From the NCBI GenBank assembly GCA_963677935.2, contig CAXXEH010000003.1, positions 4,340,001 to 4,404,000 of the forward strand: a stretch of DNA of 64,000 nucleotides. Direction: 5' to 3'. This DNA comes from JAAFHB01 sp963677935. Lineage in GTDB: Bacteria; Bacteroidota; Bacteroidia; Bacteroidales; Prolixibacteraceae. The notes beneath the pieces are model-generated. The model was not told where the DNA came from, did not search any database, and worked only from the letters and a program-made list of their open reading frames with translations. Below, one piece after another: positions 37,598 through 48,330 of this stretch (its first letter is position 1; each line of letters begins with the position of its first letter). Both the position numbers and the translations under genes were made by a program.

Positions 37598-38535
37598 ATC
37601 GGTGTCCGATCACCTACGAAAATTGTGGAGAGCTCATTTATAGCGAAAAAGGATTAAAGCTTCTTTCACCTGTACTTAAAGGACTTGCGGCACTTGATTT
37701 TACTGCAGAGGAATTAAGAGCTGAAGCGATGAAAAGAGCTACTAAAATGTCGATCCAGGGAGTACAGCCCAAGCTAAGCGCTATTTTAAATATCAAAGAA
37801 GGATTGTTCGAAATAGTCGACATAAATGGCAGGTACATACTCAAACCTCAGCATCCCTATTTTCCTGAGCTGCCGCAAAATGAAGATCTCACCATGCGTA
37901 TTGCATCAACCATCGGTATTAAGACTCCCCTGCACGGTCTGATCTGGACGAAGGACAATTCTCTGACTTATTTTATTAAACGGTTTGACCGAAAAGGTCA
38001 GAAGGATAAAATTGCGGTTGAAGATTTTGCCCAGTTAGCGGGAATGAGCAGAGAAACAAAATATAATTATTCCATGGAAAGATTGGTCAGTCTGATCGAT
38101 CAATACTGTACTTTCCCGGCTATTGAAAAGGCTAAACTATTTACCAGGGTACTTTTCAACTTTCTGATTGGGAACGAAGATATGCACCTCAAAAATTATT
38201 CAGTGATCATCGTCAATGGCAGGGTGGAATTAACACCAGCTTACGACTTGCTTAATTCTACGATCGTTTTGAGAGGTGATCCGGAAGAAATTGCATTGCC
38301 CGTAAAGGGGAAGAAAAAAAACCTCTCCCGGAATGTTCTGATCAACTATTTTGGTAAAGAGCGTTGTGGTTTGAACGATAAAATCATAGAAAAGATCCTG
38401 ATGTCGATAAGTGAAGCCTTACCTTCATGGTTCAGATTAATTGATATTAGTTTTCTTTCAACGGAGATGAAAGAAAAATACCGCGAACTCCTTTGTAAAC
38501 GGATTAAGGTGCTGGGTTTGAATAATTGCGATTAA
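37594..38535 (+). CDS. HipT/HipA-like serine kinase toxin
   Basis: The 313-residue protein starts MNRCPITYE, a family-typical N-terminus. The glycine-rich loop reads MSIQGVQPKLSA (S53-I54-Q55-G56); in HipT of the E. coli HipBST this position carries two autophosphorylated serines. Other motifs are YILKPQ (ATP-binding Lys), LPQNEDLTMRIA, YFIKRFDR, the catalytic loop NFLIGNEDMHLKNYS (Asp196, Asn201) and LTPAYDLLNS (metal-binding Asp). HipA-type kinases inactivate an aminoacyl-tRNA synthetase (GltX or TrpS). The target here is unknown. Last gene of the three-gene operon. Confidence 0.85.
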   Translation: MNRCPITYENCGELIYSEKGLKLLSPVLKGLAALDFTAEELRAEAMKRATKMSIQGVQPKLSAILNIKEGLFEIVDINGRYILKPQHPYFPELPQNEDLTMRIASTIGIKTPLHGLIWTKDNSLTYFIKRFDRKGQKDKIAVEDFAQLAGMSRETKYNYSMERLVSLIDQYCTFPAIEKAKLFTRVLFNFLIGNEDMHLKNYSVIIVNGRVELTPAYDLLNSTIVLRGDPEEIALPVKGKKKNLSRNVLINYFGKERCGLNDKIIEKILMSISEALPSWFRLIDISFLSTEMKEKYRELLCKRIKVLGLNNCD

Positions 38536-38593
38536 CTTCGATGCTCCTTTATTAGGGAATCGTCCATTTTGACCGATAGTGATTTTGTATCAA

Positions 38594-38628
38594 TAAAAAA
38601 CCCCGGACTCAGTTGTGAATCCGGGGTT
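38594..38628 (-). terminator. Rho-independent terminator after decayed 5S copy 1
   Basis: On the minus strand: AACCCCGGATTC ... GAGTCCGGGGTTTTTT, an 8-9 bp GC-rich stem followed by T's. Nearly the same hairpin occurs after the other two 5S copies. Confidence 0.85.
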
Positions 38629-38636
38629 AGAATAAG

Positions 38637-38750
38637 TTGGCGGCGGCCTACTCTCCCATCCGCCGGTTGGCGGACAGTACCATCAGTCCGTCAGCTGACG
38701 GATCGGGCTTATCCGCCAGTTGGCGGATCGGAATGGGAAGAGGTGGAACC
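38637..38750 (-). pseudogene. Decayed 5S rRNA copy 1, with three loops replaced by palindromes
   Basis: On the plus strand the 5S words GGCGGCCTACTCTCCCA, CAGTACCATC, TCGGGCTTA and GGAATGGGAAGAGGTGGAA are kept in order. The three segments between them are replaced by palindromes at 38659-38674, 38687-38702 and 38711-38728. The 5' end of the RNA (first ~17 nt) is missing. It cannot be a normal 5S rRNA. It is followed by its own terminator. Confidence 0.75.
38659..38728. repeat. Cluster of three short palindromes (ATCCGCC-type) in the decayed 5S copy
   Basis: TCCGCCGGTTGGCGGA (38659-38674), TCCGTCAGCTGACGGA (38687-38702) and ATCCGCCAGTTGGCGGAT (38711-38728). Related elements lie at 38940-38957, 40059-40074, 42149-42166, 42389-42408 and 54391-54408. 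Confidence 0.8.
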
Positions 38751-38779
38751 TAATACACAAATCAGGATCTGTTTTGTTT

Positions 38780-38814
38780 TAGTCCGGGCTTGACTCGAAG
38801 TTGCACCCGGACTA
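38780..38814 (-). repeat. Hairpin repeat, copy B (right flank of the hip module)
   Basis: TAGTCCGGG (38780-38788) pairs with CCCGGACTA (38806-38814) around a 17-nt loop. The reverse complement matches copy A at 36873-36904 closely (AGTC-GGGTGC-A-TTCGAGTCA-GCCCGGA), so the two are inverted relative to each other around the hip module. Confidence 0.55.
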
Positions 38815-38843
38815 AACTCCCCTGGTGTAATTCGTTTTTAATT

Positions 38844-38878
38844 AAAAAACCCCGGACTCAGTTGTGAATCCGGGGTTA
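38844..38878 (-). terminator. Rho-independent terminator after decayed 5S copy 2
   Basis: Same hairpin as at 38594: CCCCGGACTC ... GAATCCGGGG with an A-tract on the plus strand (T-tract in the RNA). Confidence 0.85.
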
Positions 38879-38885
38879 GAATAAG

Positions 38886-38974
38886 TTGGCGGCGACCTAC
38901 TCTCCCACTTTACGCAGTACCATCGGCGCTGTCGGGCTTATCCGCCAGATGGCGGATCGGAATGGAAAGAGGTA
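38886..38974 (-). pseudogene. Decayed 5S rRNA copy 2, one loop replaced by a palindrome
   Basis: Matches the 3' part of the intact 5S (GGCG-CCTACTCTCCCACTTTACG, CAGTACCATCGGCGCTGTCG, GGCTTA). The native ACTTCTCTGT is replaced by the palindrome ATCCGCCAGATGGCGGAT at 38940-38957. The match continues with GGAATGG-AAGAGGT and is then lost. The 5' third of the RNA is missing. Confidence 0.75.
38940..38957. repeat. ATCCGCC-type palindrome in decayed 5S copy 2
   Basis: ATCCGCCAGATGGCGGAT replaces a native 5S loop and leaves both flanking helix strands intact. Confidence 0.75.
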
Positions 38975-39017
38975 TAGTCTATCGGTCCCAAAATCACCTT
39001 AAAACCCTAATAGACAG

Positions 39018-39050
39018 AAACCCTCAAGGTTTTCGAAACCTTTAGGGTTT
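39018..39050. repeat. Palindromic repeat, AAGGTTT/AAACCTT type
   Basis: Arms AAACCCTCAAGGTTT and AAACCTTTAGGGTTT flank TCG; imperfect (one mismatched pair). Related in core to 8261-8287. Confidence 0.6.
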
Positions 39051-39065
39051 ATAATAATATCCAAT

Positions 39066-39100
39066 AAAAAACCCCGGACTCAGGTTGAGAATCCGGGGTT
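39066..39100 (-). terminator. Rho-independent terminator after the intact 5S rRNA gene
   Basis: Plus-strand A-tract then ACCCCGGACTC ... GAATCCGGGGTT: in the RNA a GC-rich hairpin followed by U's, ending the rRNA operon. Confidence 0.87.
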
Positions 39101-39108
39101 GGTTTAAG

Positions 39109-39218
<110 letters not shown>

Positions 39219-39288
39219 CTTTGGTGTAGAAACATTGCTTCCAACGTCTCTAACATTCTAGCTAATCAGCAATCAATATCTTTTTGGT

Positions 39289-39314
39289 TACAGACGCGCC
39301 ATGGCACGTCTCTA
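39289..39314. repeat. Imperfect palindrome, GTAGAGAC...GTCTCTAC type
   Basis: TACAGACGCGCC-ATGGCACGTCTCTA, centred on CCATGG, with two mismatched pairs, in the 23S-5S spacer. Same type as 29582-29615. Confidence 0.6.
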
Positions 39315-39514
39315 CACATATGAACGTATATTTTAAATTCGTCAACAAAAGGAAGAAACGTATGTTTTAAGAAAAATGTGCAAGAAAATTTCCCGGCCCT
39401 GGAAAGTTACGGGCAATTAGTACCACTCGGCTTTGACATTACTGCCTTTACACCTGTGGCCTATCAACGTCGTAGTCTTCAACGACCCTTAAAGGAAACC
39501 TCATCTTGAGGGGA

Positions 39515-39545
<31 letters not shown>

Positions 39546-39665
39546 TCTGCCATACTTAGCTACCCAGCAGTGCTCCTGGCGGAACAACTGGTGCACCAGA
39601 GGTATGTCCAACGCGGTCCTCTCGTACTAGTGTCAGGTCCTCTCAAGTTTCCTACGCCCACAACA

Positions 39666-39788
<123 letters not shown>

Positions 39789-39818
39789 AAACCGCTCCGT
39801 CGATATGAGCTCTTGGGA

Positions 39819-39854
<36 letters not shown>

Positions 39855-40058
39855 TTTGAGCGATGTCCCTTCCATGCGGAAACACCGGATCACTATGCCC
39901 AACTTTCGTCCCTGTTCGACTTGTTTGTCTCACAGTCAAGCACCCTTATGCCATTACACTCTTCTGGCGGTTACCAATCGCCATGAGGGTACCTTTGGGA
40001 GCCTCCGTTACTCTTTTGGAGGCGACCACCCCAGTCAAACTACCCACCACACAATGTC

Positions 40059-40074
40059 CCCGCCGGTTGGCGGG
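40059..40074. repeat. CCCGCC-type palindrome in a 23S hairpin
   Basis: CCCGCCGGTTGGCGGG. Its inner 14 bases (CCGCCGGTTGGCGG) are identical to the palindrome at 38660-38673. The position is a naturally variable hairpin in 23S, so it may simply be the normal helix. Confidence 0.5.
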
Positions 40075-40187
40075 TTAGATCCCAGATAAGCAAAGGGACG
40101 TATTTCAAGGATGGCTCCAAGGATCCTAGCGAACCCCCTTCATAGCCTCCGTCCTATCCTACACATCACTTACCCAGAACCAATGTG

Positions 40188-40222
<35 letters not shown>

Positions 40223-40292
40223 CGTTGCGGGTAAGCGGCATCTTCACCGCTACTACAATTTCACCGAGCTCATGGCTGAGACAGTGTCCAGA

Positions 40293-40386
<94 letters not shown>

Positions 40387-41608
40387 ATTTCAATGCTTCT
40401 CCTTTCGAATAACATCCCCACTTAACCTTCCGGCACCGGGCAGGTGTCAGGCCATATACATCATCTTCCGATTTAGCATAGCCCTGTGTTTTTGATAAAC
40501 AGTCGCCTGGACCAATTTTCTGCGACCCCATTGCTGGGGTGCCCCTTCTCCCGAAGTTACGGGGCGATTTTGCCTAGTTCCTTAGCCATGATTCACTCGA
40601 GCGCCTCAGGATTCTCTCCTTGACTACCTGTGTCGGTTTGTGGTACGGGTCTTAAATACCTATAGCTTAGCGGATTTTCTTGGAAGCCCTTAGGATCACT
40701 ATCCGATTGCCCGAAGGCTCTCGGTACTATCGGGTTTCAGCTCAAGAAGCGGATTTGCCTACTTCTCTCTAAACTTACGCCCTTCAACGTACTATTCCGT
40801 CAGTACGCGGATCTTTCATCACTCCGTCCCCACTTCGCAGTATTTAAAAGTACCGGAATATTAACCGGTTTGCCATCGACATCACCTTTCGGCTTAGCCT
40901 TAGGTCCCGACTGACCCTGATCCGATTAGCGTTGATCAGGAAACCTTAGTCTATCGGCGAGGGGGTTACTCTCCCCCTTTATCGTTACTTATGCCTACAT
41001 TTGCTTTTCCACACGCTCCAGCATGCCTCACGACACACCTTCGACGCAGAGTGGAATGCTCCCCTACCAGTGCCCGCCCTGCGGCGGACAATCCATAGCT
41101 TCGGTGGTATGTTTGATGCCCGATTATTATCCATGCCCGACCGCTCGACTAGTGAGCTGTTACGCACTCTTTAAATGAATGGCTGCTTCCAAGCCAACAT
41201 CCTAGCTGTCTCTGCAATCAGACCTCGTTAGTTCAACTTAACATACACTTGGGGACCTTAGCTGATGGTCCGGATTCTTTTCCTCTCGGACGCGGACCTT
41301 AGCACCCGCGCCCTCACTCCCGGTGAGCATCTTATAGCATTCGGAGTTTGTCTGGAGTTGATAGGCGGTGAAGCCCTCGCATCCAATCAGTAGCTCTACC
41401 TCTATAAGACTCGTAACCGAGGCTGCACCTAAATGCATTTCGGGGAGTACGAGCTATTTCCCAGTTTGATTAGCCTTTCACCCCTACCCACAATTCATCC
41501 AAGAGCTTTTCAACGCTCCCTGGTTCGGTCCTCCAGTCCGTGTTACCGGACCTTCAACCTGATCATGGGTAGATCACAAGGTTTCGCGTCTACCCCCACT
41601 GACTCAAG

Positions 41609-41639
<31 letters not shown>

Positions 41640-42148
41640 CCGGATCTTAAATCCTTAACCTTGCCAGTGAGGAGTAACTCGTAGGCTCATTATGCAAAAG
41701 GCACGCCGTCATCCGACCTCGCGGCGGACTCCGACCGCTTGTAAGCGTACGGTTTCAGGAACTATTTCACTCCCCTGTTCGGGGTTCTTTTCACCTTTCC
41801 TTCACAGTACTGGTTCACTATCGGTCTCTTTGTAGTATTTAGCCTTACCGGATGGTCCCGGCAGATTCAGACAGGATTCCTCGTGTCCCGCCCTACTCAG
41901 GGTACTGCTAACTCGTTGACAACTTACGTGTACGGGACTTTCACCCTCTGTGGTTCATCTTTCCAGAACAATTCCACTTCATTTCAACTCGTATATCGCA
42001 GCCCTACAACCCCAACAATGCCGAAACATCGCTGGTTTAGGCTGATCCCCGTTCGATCGCCACTACTAAGGGAATCACTATTGTTTTCTTTTCCTCCGGG
42101 TAATGAGATGTTTCAGTTCCCCGGGTTCGCCCACTGCCGAAGCAGTGT

Positions 42149-42166
42149 ACCCGCCTAATGGCGGGT
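42149..42166. repeat. ACCCGCC-type palindrome in a 5'-domain 23S hairpin
   Basis: ACCCGCCTAATGGCGGGT at a variable hairpin near the 5' end of 23S, next to a second hairpin (CACTGCCGAAGCAGTG). Same CCGCC...GGCGG plan as the 5S-copy palindromes. Confidence 0.5.
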
Positions 42167-42388
42167 GGGTTGCCCCATTCGGAAATCTGCGGATTAACTG
42201 TTATTTGCACATCCCCGCAGCTTATCGCAGCTTATCACGTCCTTCTTCGCCTCAAAGAGCCAAGGCATCCTCCGTACGCCCTTATTTACTTTCTCTCGCT
42301 CTTGGTACTAACATCACTGTTAATACCTGGATTTCTCCTTTACGCATTTCTTTTAAAACTCTGTTTCTTCCAATATGTCAATGAACTT

Positions 42389-42408
42389 TATCCGCCAATC
42401 GGCGGATA
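42389..42408. repeat. TATCCGCC-type palindrome in the tRNA-23S spacer
   Basis: TATCCGCCAATCGGCGGATA, arms of 8 bp with an AATC loop, about 90 bp upstream of the 23S 5' end, so outside the mature rRNA. Confidence 0.7.
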
Positions 42409-42737
42409 GTGTGATTTCAAAGGAATCGAACCTTAATATCTTTCTTGCAATCCTTAATCCAATGTTACGGATTAAATCTCGCTGCCACCAGGCAAACCTA
42501 AATTTTTAATTAAAGAATGAAAAAATGAAAAATGAAAAATGAAAAAATGGGAAGAAACAATTAATAACGAATTACTCAATTCCATCATTCTTTAATCAAT
42601 TAACTTCTTAATTCCTTAATCTCAATATATAATGAACGTATTTCAATCTGTTTCTACTTATTTCTAAGTATTTCCTTTTTTTTCACCCTTCTCCAAATCT
42701 CTATCTCTTGGCGTTTATCTGCCGGGTGAAAAAAAAG

Positions 42738-42811
42738 TGGAGAATAAGGGAGTCGAACCCTTGACCTCTTGAATGCAAATCAAGCGCTCTAGCCAACTGA
42801 GCTAATCCCCC
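42738..42811 (-). tRNA. tRNA-Ala (anticodon TGC)
   Basis: Minus strand GGGGGATTAGCTCAGTTGG, anticodon arm CTTGATTTGCATTCAAG, T-arm GGGTTCGACTCCC and 3' TTATTCTCC-A. All stems pair (two G-U in the acceptor). CCA is not encoded. Placed in the 16S-23S spacer. Confidence 0.95.
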
Positions 42812-42913
42812 AGGTTTAATGTGCGAATGTGCTAATGTGTTAATGTGCTATTGATAATTAACCAACTTCTCAATTGGAAAATTAGCACATTAAGTAATTA
42901 TCGCATTAACCTC

Positions 42914-42990
42914 TGGTAGTCCCACCCAGACTTGAACTGGGGACCTCTACATTATCAGTGTAGCGCTCTAACCAGCTGAGCTACGGGACT
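42914..42990 (-). tRNA. tRNA-Ile (anticodon GAT)
   Basis: Minus strand AGTCCCGTAGCTCAGCTGG, anticodon arm CTACACTGATAATGTAG, T-arm CCCAGTTCAAGTCTGGG, acceptor TGGGACT-A. CCA is encoded (42914-42916), unlike the neighbouring tRNA-Ala. 16S-23S spacer tRNA. Confidence 0.95.
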
Positions 42991-43160
42991 GTTGAAATCT
43001 GACAACGAAAATCTGACAATTGATCATCATCCGGTTCTCAATTGTCTGCTTATCAATTGCCCTACTTGCTTATTGTAATTTTGTTAAAAAGGAAGAAAAC
43101 TTACTCGTAAAATAGTAAACCTGTCACTCTAATTAAAGGTTCTACCGAGTCAAGGCTCCA

Positions 43161-44680
<1,520 letters not shown>

Positions 44681-44854
44681 GAAATCTTTAAATAATTTTC
44701 TGTCCTGACCCGGCTTTCATGAACCTTCTTTTCTATCAAAGCTATCTCAGCTTAATATTCTCGTAGTTCGTTCTCTTTCCTTCTCAATATCTTCAATGAA
44801 CTCTGTTATTCTCTCTTCATTCATCCCACCAAATTTTTTCTGGCGAAAGTTCGG

Positions 44855-44884
44855 CAAAGGTAATCCAATTTCTCAATACTCAAA
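44855..44884 (-). promoter_or_regulatory. rRNA operon promoter
   Basis: On the minus strand TTTG (44881-44884), 18-nt spacer, TACCTTTG (44855-44862): a close match to the Bacteroidota consensus, about 170 nt upstream of 16S. A second -7-like TACATTTG lies at 44991-44998 without a matching -33. The rest of 44681-45180 is AT-rich leader and upstream sequence with no gene. Confidence 0.65.
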
Positions 44885-45180
44885 AACTTTTTTCGATTTT
44901 TTTGAAATCTTTTCCTCACCCATTTTCCCCTTTATTTCCTCAGTGAACGTCAACCTTTGTTCGCTATTTCTGCTCCCTCAAATCGTGGTGCAAATGTAAA
45001 CGGTTTTATTCCTGTCTGATCATTATCCAATAAAAAAACACCCTTTTATTTCCATTTTTTATTGGCAATTGTGTATCTTCCCTAATCTCAGTATAATAGA
45101 TATGTTAACTAAATGTTAAACTCACTAATACCTCCATCAAAACAGACCATTTATGGTAAAAAAGGGACGAAACAAGGGCT

Positions 45181-45885
45181 TCAGACGAAGCTTGAACCGA
45201 ATACTTCGGCGAATTGTTCCAGAATTAATGCCTTGGCCCTCTCAAAATCCTGCCTGAAACCTAGCTCCTTTTCAAGTGACGTAACCCCTTTGTCGGAAAA
45301 ACCACATGGATTGATGTGTTTAAAGTACTCCAAATCGGTATTTATATTTATTGCAAACCCATGCATCGTCACAAAACGGGAACTTTTCACCCCGATTGCA
45401 CAGATTTTTCGGGCTGTTGGTTTACCCACATCAAGCCAAACACCCGTGGCATGCGGATCGCGCGTACCCGTTAAACCGTATAATATAAGGAAGCGAATAA
45501 TGACCTCCTCGATATTATAGATGTATTGCCTGAGCCCCAACCCAAAGTTTTCAAGATCGAGAATGGGATATCCTACAATCTGCCCGGGTCCGTGATAAGT
45601 GATATCTCCTCCGCGATCGGTCTTGAAGAATACAGCGTCTTTGGCTTGTAACTGAATAAAATTCAATAAAAGGTTTTGCTCGTCACCACTCTTGCCAAGC
45701 GTATATACATGTGGATGCTCAACAAATATCAGATAATTAGGTGTAGGAAGTGAGGGTCTGTCAGCAGAATTGTTGTTTGCCTTTTTAATCGCTACAATTT
45801 GATTCAATAATTGTTCCTGCTTTTCCCACGTGTGTTTGTATTCCGAAACTCCCAGATCCAGGTAGTTTATTTCCTTATTTCCCAT
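45181..45885 (-). CDS. lipB: Lipoyl(octanoyl) transferase LipB
   Basis: The 234-residue protein has YLDLGVSEYKHTWEKQ, FVEHPHVYTLGKSGDEQNLL, DRGGDITYHGPGQIVGYPILDL and the active-site region KICAIGVKSSRFVTMHGFAININ followed by INPCG (catalytic Cys). It transfers octanoate from acyl carrier protein to lipoyl domains. It lies 6 nt downstream of lipA in the same operon, and the two make protein-bound lipoate. Confidence 0.92.
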   Translation of the reverse strand: MGNKEINYLDLGVSEYKHTWEKQEQLLNQIVAIKKANNNSADRPSLPTPNYLIFVEHPHVYTLGKSGDEQNLLLNFIQLQAKDAVFFKTDRGGDITYHGPGQIVGYPILDLENFGLGLRQYIYNIEEVIIRFLILYGLTGTRDPHATGVWLDVGKPTARKICAIGVKSSRFVTMHGFAININTDLEYFKHINPCGFSDKGVTSLEKELGFRQDFERAKALILEQFAEVFGSSFV

Positions 45886-45891
45886 GTCATG

Positions 45892-46737
45892 TTAAAGTAT
45901 ATGTTTTTCAGCGTGATAAGAAGAGCGGACAAGTGGAGCGCTTTCAACCATCCTGAACCCCCTCTGCAGACCTTCTGTTTTTAAACGGTCAAATTCATCA
46001 GGATGAAGGTATTCGTCAACTTCAAGATGTGCTTTGGACGGTTGCAAATACTGACCCATCGTGAAGATTTGGCATCCGGCTCCGACAAGGTCATCCATTG
46101 TATTTAAGATTTCGTCTCTTTTTTCGCCAAGCCCCAGCATAATGCCCGATTTGGAAATAGAGCCGGAGGCAGAAACTTTCCTGATTACATCAAGGCTTCT
46201 CTGGTAACTGGCCCTGCTACGAACCAGTGGGGTAAGCCTTTCAACCGTTTCAAGATTATGCGAAATAATATCAGGTTTAGCATCGGCAATTAGCTGAATC
46301 AATTCAGCTTTATTATCAAAATCGGGTATCAATACTTCGATGGTAATCCCCGGATTAATGTTTTTCACTGCATTTATCGTTGATGCCCAGTGTGCGGCGC
46401 CACCATCACTAAGATCATCCCTATCAACGGAGGTGATCACCACATGTTTTAATTGCATCAGTTGAACAGATTCTGCCAGCCTGGATGGCTCCATGGGCTC
46501 AGGTGGAAGCGGCTTTCCTGAACGGGTCGCACAAAATTTACAAGAGCGGGTGCATATTTCACCTAAAATCATAAATGTTGCAGTTCCTGCACCCCAGCAT
46601 TCTCCCATATTGGGACATTGTCCACTCGAACATATCGTATGCAGTCCATGACTGGCAACAATCTGTTTCACATGACGGTAATTGGCACCGTAGGGCAACT
46701 TGATTTTGAGCCATTCAGGCTTCCTTTTAATTTCCAT
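45892..46737 (-). CDS. lipA: Lipoyl synthase LipA
   Basis: I chose the ATG at 46737 (MEIKRKPEWLKIKLPYG); the frame stays open further upstream, but that part does not look like LipA and would overlap the divergent transporter gene. It has both iron-sulfur motifs: CSSGQCPNMGEC (auxiliary cluster) and the radical-SAM CTRSCKFC. VDRDDLSDGGA and the C-terminal SSYHAEK match the family. 281 residues. It inserts sulfur into octanoyl groups placed by LipB. Confidence 0.93.
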   Translation of the reverse strand: MEIKRKPEWLKIKLPYGANYRHVKQIVASHGLHTICSSGQCPNMGECWGAGTATFMILGEICTRSCKFCATRSGKPLPPEPMEPSRLAESVQLMQLKHVVITSVDRDDLSDGGAAHWASTINAVKNINPGITIEVLIPDFDNKAELIQLIADAKPDIISHNLETVERLTPLVRSRASYQRSLDVIRKVSASGSISKSGIMLGLGEKRDEILNTMDDLVGAGCQIFTMGQYLQPSKAHLEVDEYLHPDEFDRLKTEGLQRGFRMVESAPLVRSSYHAEKHIL

Positions 46738-46814
46738 TTGACTCACCGGTTTTTGAGGGTGCCAAGTTAAGCATTTTAAAAATTGGCAAACTGCTGTATC
46801 AATTCCAATTTTCC

Positions 46815-46822
46815 TACTTTTG
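46815..46822 (+). promoter_or_regulatory. Candidate -7 element of the POT transporter gene
   Basis: TACTTTTG, 24 nt before the ATG at 46847. No good -33 partner (nearest TTGG is 28 nt upstream). Confidence 0.35.
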
Positions 46823-46846
46823 GACACTTTCAAATTTAAAACAATT

Positions 46847-48301
46847 ATGAGTTTAACAAGTGTCTTAAAAAGATATCCGACTACTTTCTGGGTCGCCAAT
46901 ATGATGGAGTTGTTTGAGCGTTGGGCATGGTATGGCTTTTATATCATCTTCGCTTTGTACCTGACAAATTCTACGGATGAAGGGGCCCTGGGATTCACAC
47001 AAACACAAAAAGGGCTGATCATGGGGATTGGCACCGCATTTCTCTATCTGCTGCCCATTGTGACCGGCGCTTTGTCTGACCGGATCGGTTACCGGAAGAC
47101 TTTATTTATTGCATACTCTATATATACAATAGTATTCCTTCTGATCCCGAATTTCAAATCATTTACCTCCGTTTTCGCAATATACCTGATGCTGGCAATT
47201 GGGGCAGCACTCTTCAAACCAATTATTGCTGCAACAGTAACAAAAACGACTGATGCGCAAACTTCCTCCATTGGCTTTGGAATTTTTTATATGATGGTGA
47301 ATATTGGTGGATTTATAGGCCCTTTTGTTACCGGCTTTGTCAGGAAATATTCATGGGATTATGTGTTCTACTCATCAGCAGCTGTTATTGCCGTCAATTT
47401 TATCCTGGTCGCTTTCTTTTACAAGGAACCCGTTCAAAAGAATAAAGGAGAAAAACAGACCTATTCATTCGTTGAGCAAATCCGACATATTTTTGGAAAT
47501 ATAGGAAAAGCGCTCTCAGACTGGCGATTTGCTTTGTTTCTTCTCATTATTTCGGGCTTCTGGACCATGTATATGCAGTTTTACATGACTTTACCGGTTT
47601 TTATTGACCAATGGGTGAACACTGCTGGTTTATATGATTTTGTTAATCATTACTGGCCGTGGCTGGCTCATCAGTTAGGAACAACAGCAGGAACGATCCC
47701 AACCGAGTACCTGTTGAACATGGATGCCGGTTATATCATCTTATTCCAAATCGGTATCTCCGCCATTGTAATGCGCTATAAACCGCTAAGCGCCATGATT
47801 GCCGGAATTTTAATAGCATCCATCGGACTGGGACTTAGTCTTGCCACACAGGACGGACTCTTCATTGTTGTCGCTTTGCTCGTCTTCTCAGTAGGCGAAA
47901 TGATGAGTTCCCCTAAAATTACAGAATATATTGGACGCATTGCCCCTTCAGATAAAACTGCACTTTACATCGGGTGTTCCTATATTCCGGTAGCCCTGGG
48001 AAATCTTTTTGCCGGTATTGTATCGGGTAAAGTGTATCAAAATATTTCAGATAAAATTACCCTTACCCAGAAAGAGGTATTAGTCAGAAAATTGGATCTT
48101 CCGGCAATTGGTACCCAATTTACCAAGAATGAATATTTTCAGAGTGCCGCCTCAAAAATGAATATGAGTACCGACCAGTTAACCCAATTTTTGTGGGACA
48201 AATACCATCCCTCTGCATTTTGGACCGTTGTAACCGGAATAGGAATCTCAGCGTCGGTTATCTTATTCCTCTATGATCAGTTTATCATCAAAAGAAGGTA
48301 A
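46847..48301 (+). CDS. POT-family (proton-dependent) peptide transporter
   Basis: I chose the ATG at 46847 (MSLTSVLKRYPTTFWVANMMELFERWAWYGF). The protein has about 12-14 membrane segments and the POT signature ELFERWAWYGFYI (ExxER...Y) in helix 1. GALSDRIGYRKT is the MFS loop motif, and FYMMVNIGGFIGPFVTG follows. Imports di-/tripeptides with protons. The next gene starts about 30 nt later. Confidence 0.88.
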   Translation: MSLTSVLKRYPTTFWVANMMELFERWAWYGFYIIFALYLTNSTDEGALGFTQTQKGLIMGIGTAFLYLLPIVTGALSDRIGYRKTLFIAYSIYTIVFLLIPNFKSFTSVFAIYLMLAIGAALFKPIIAATVTKTTDAQTSSIGFGIFYMMVNIGGFIGPFVTGFVRKYSWDYVFYSSAAVIAVNFILVAFFYKEPVQKNKGEKQTYSFVEQIRHIFGNIGKALSDWRFALFLLIISGFWTMYMQFYMTLPVFIDQWVNTAGLYDFVNHYWPWLAHQLGTTAGTIPTEYLLNMDAGYIILFQIGISAIVMRYKPLSAMIAGILIASIGLGLSLATQDGLFIVVALLVFSVGEMMSSPKITEYIGRIAPSDKTALYIGCSYIPVALGNLFAGIVSGKVYQNISDKITLTQKEVLVRKLDLPAIGTQFTKNEYFQSAASKMNMSTDQLTQFLWDKYHPSAFWTVVTGIGISASVILFLYDQFIIKRR

Positions 48302-48330
48302 ATTTGAACCTGCCAATAAACAACATCAAG

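Noticed and set aside
37283..38535. HipA broken by a frameshift
   Set aside because: The kinase part has its own conserved start (MNRCPITYE) with an ATGA overlap, the known layout of split HipS/HipT systems.
42505..42545. GAAAAATGAAAAATG repeats as a CRISPR-like array
   Set aside because: Simple low-complexity repeats without spacers; no cas genes in the window.
45892..46899. Longer lipA starting at 46899
   Set aside because: The extra 54 residues do not look like LipA and would run over the start of the divergent transporter gene.
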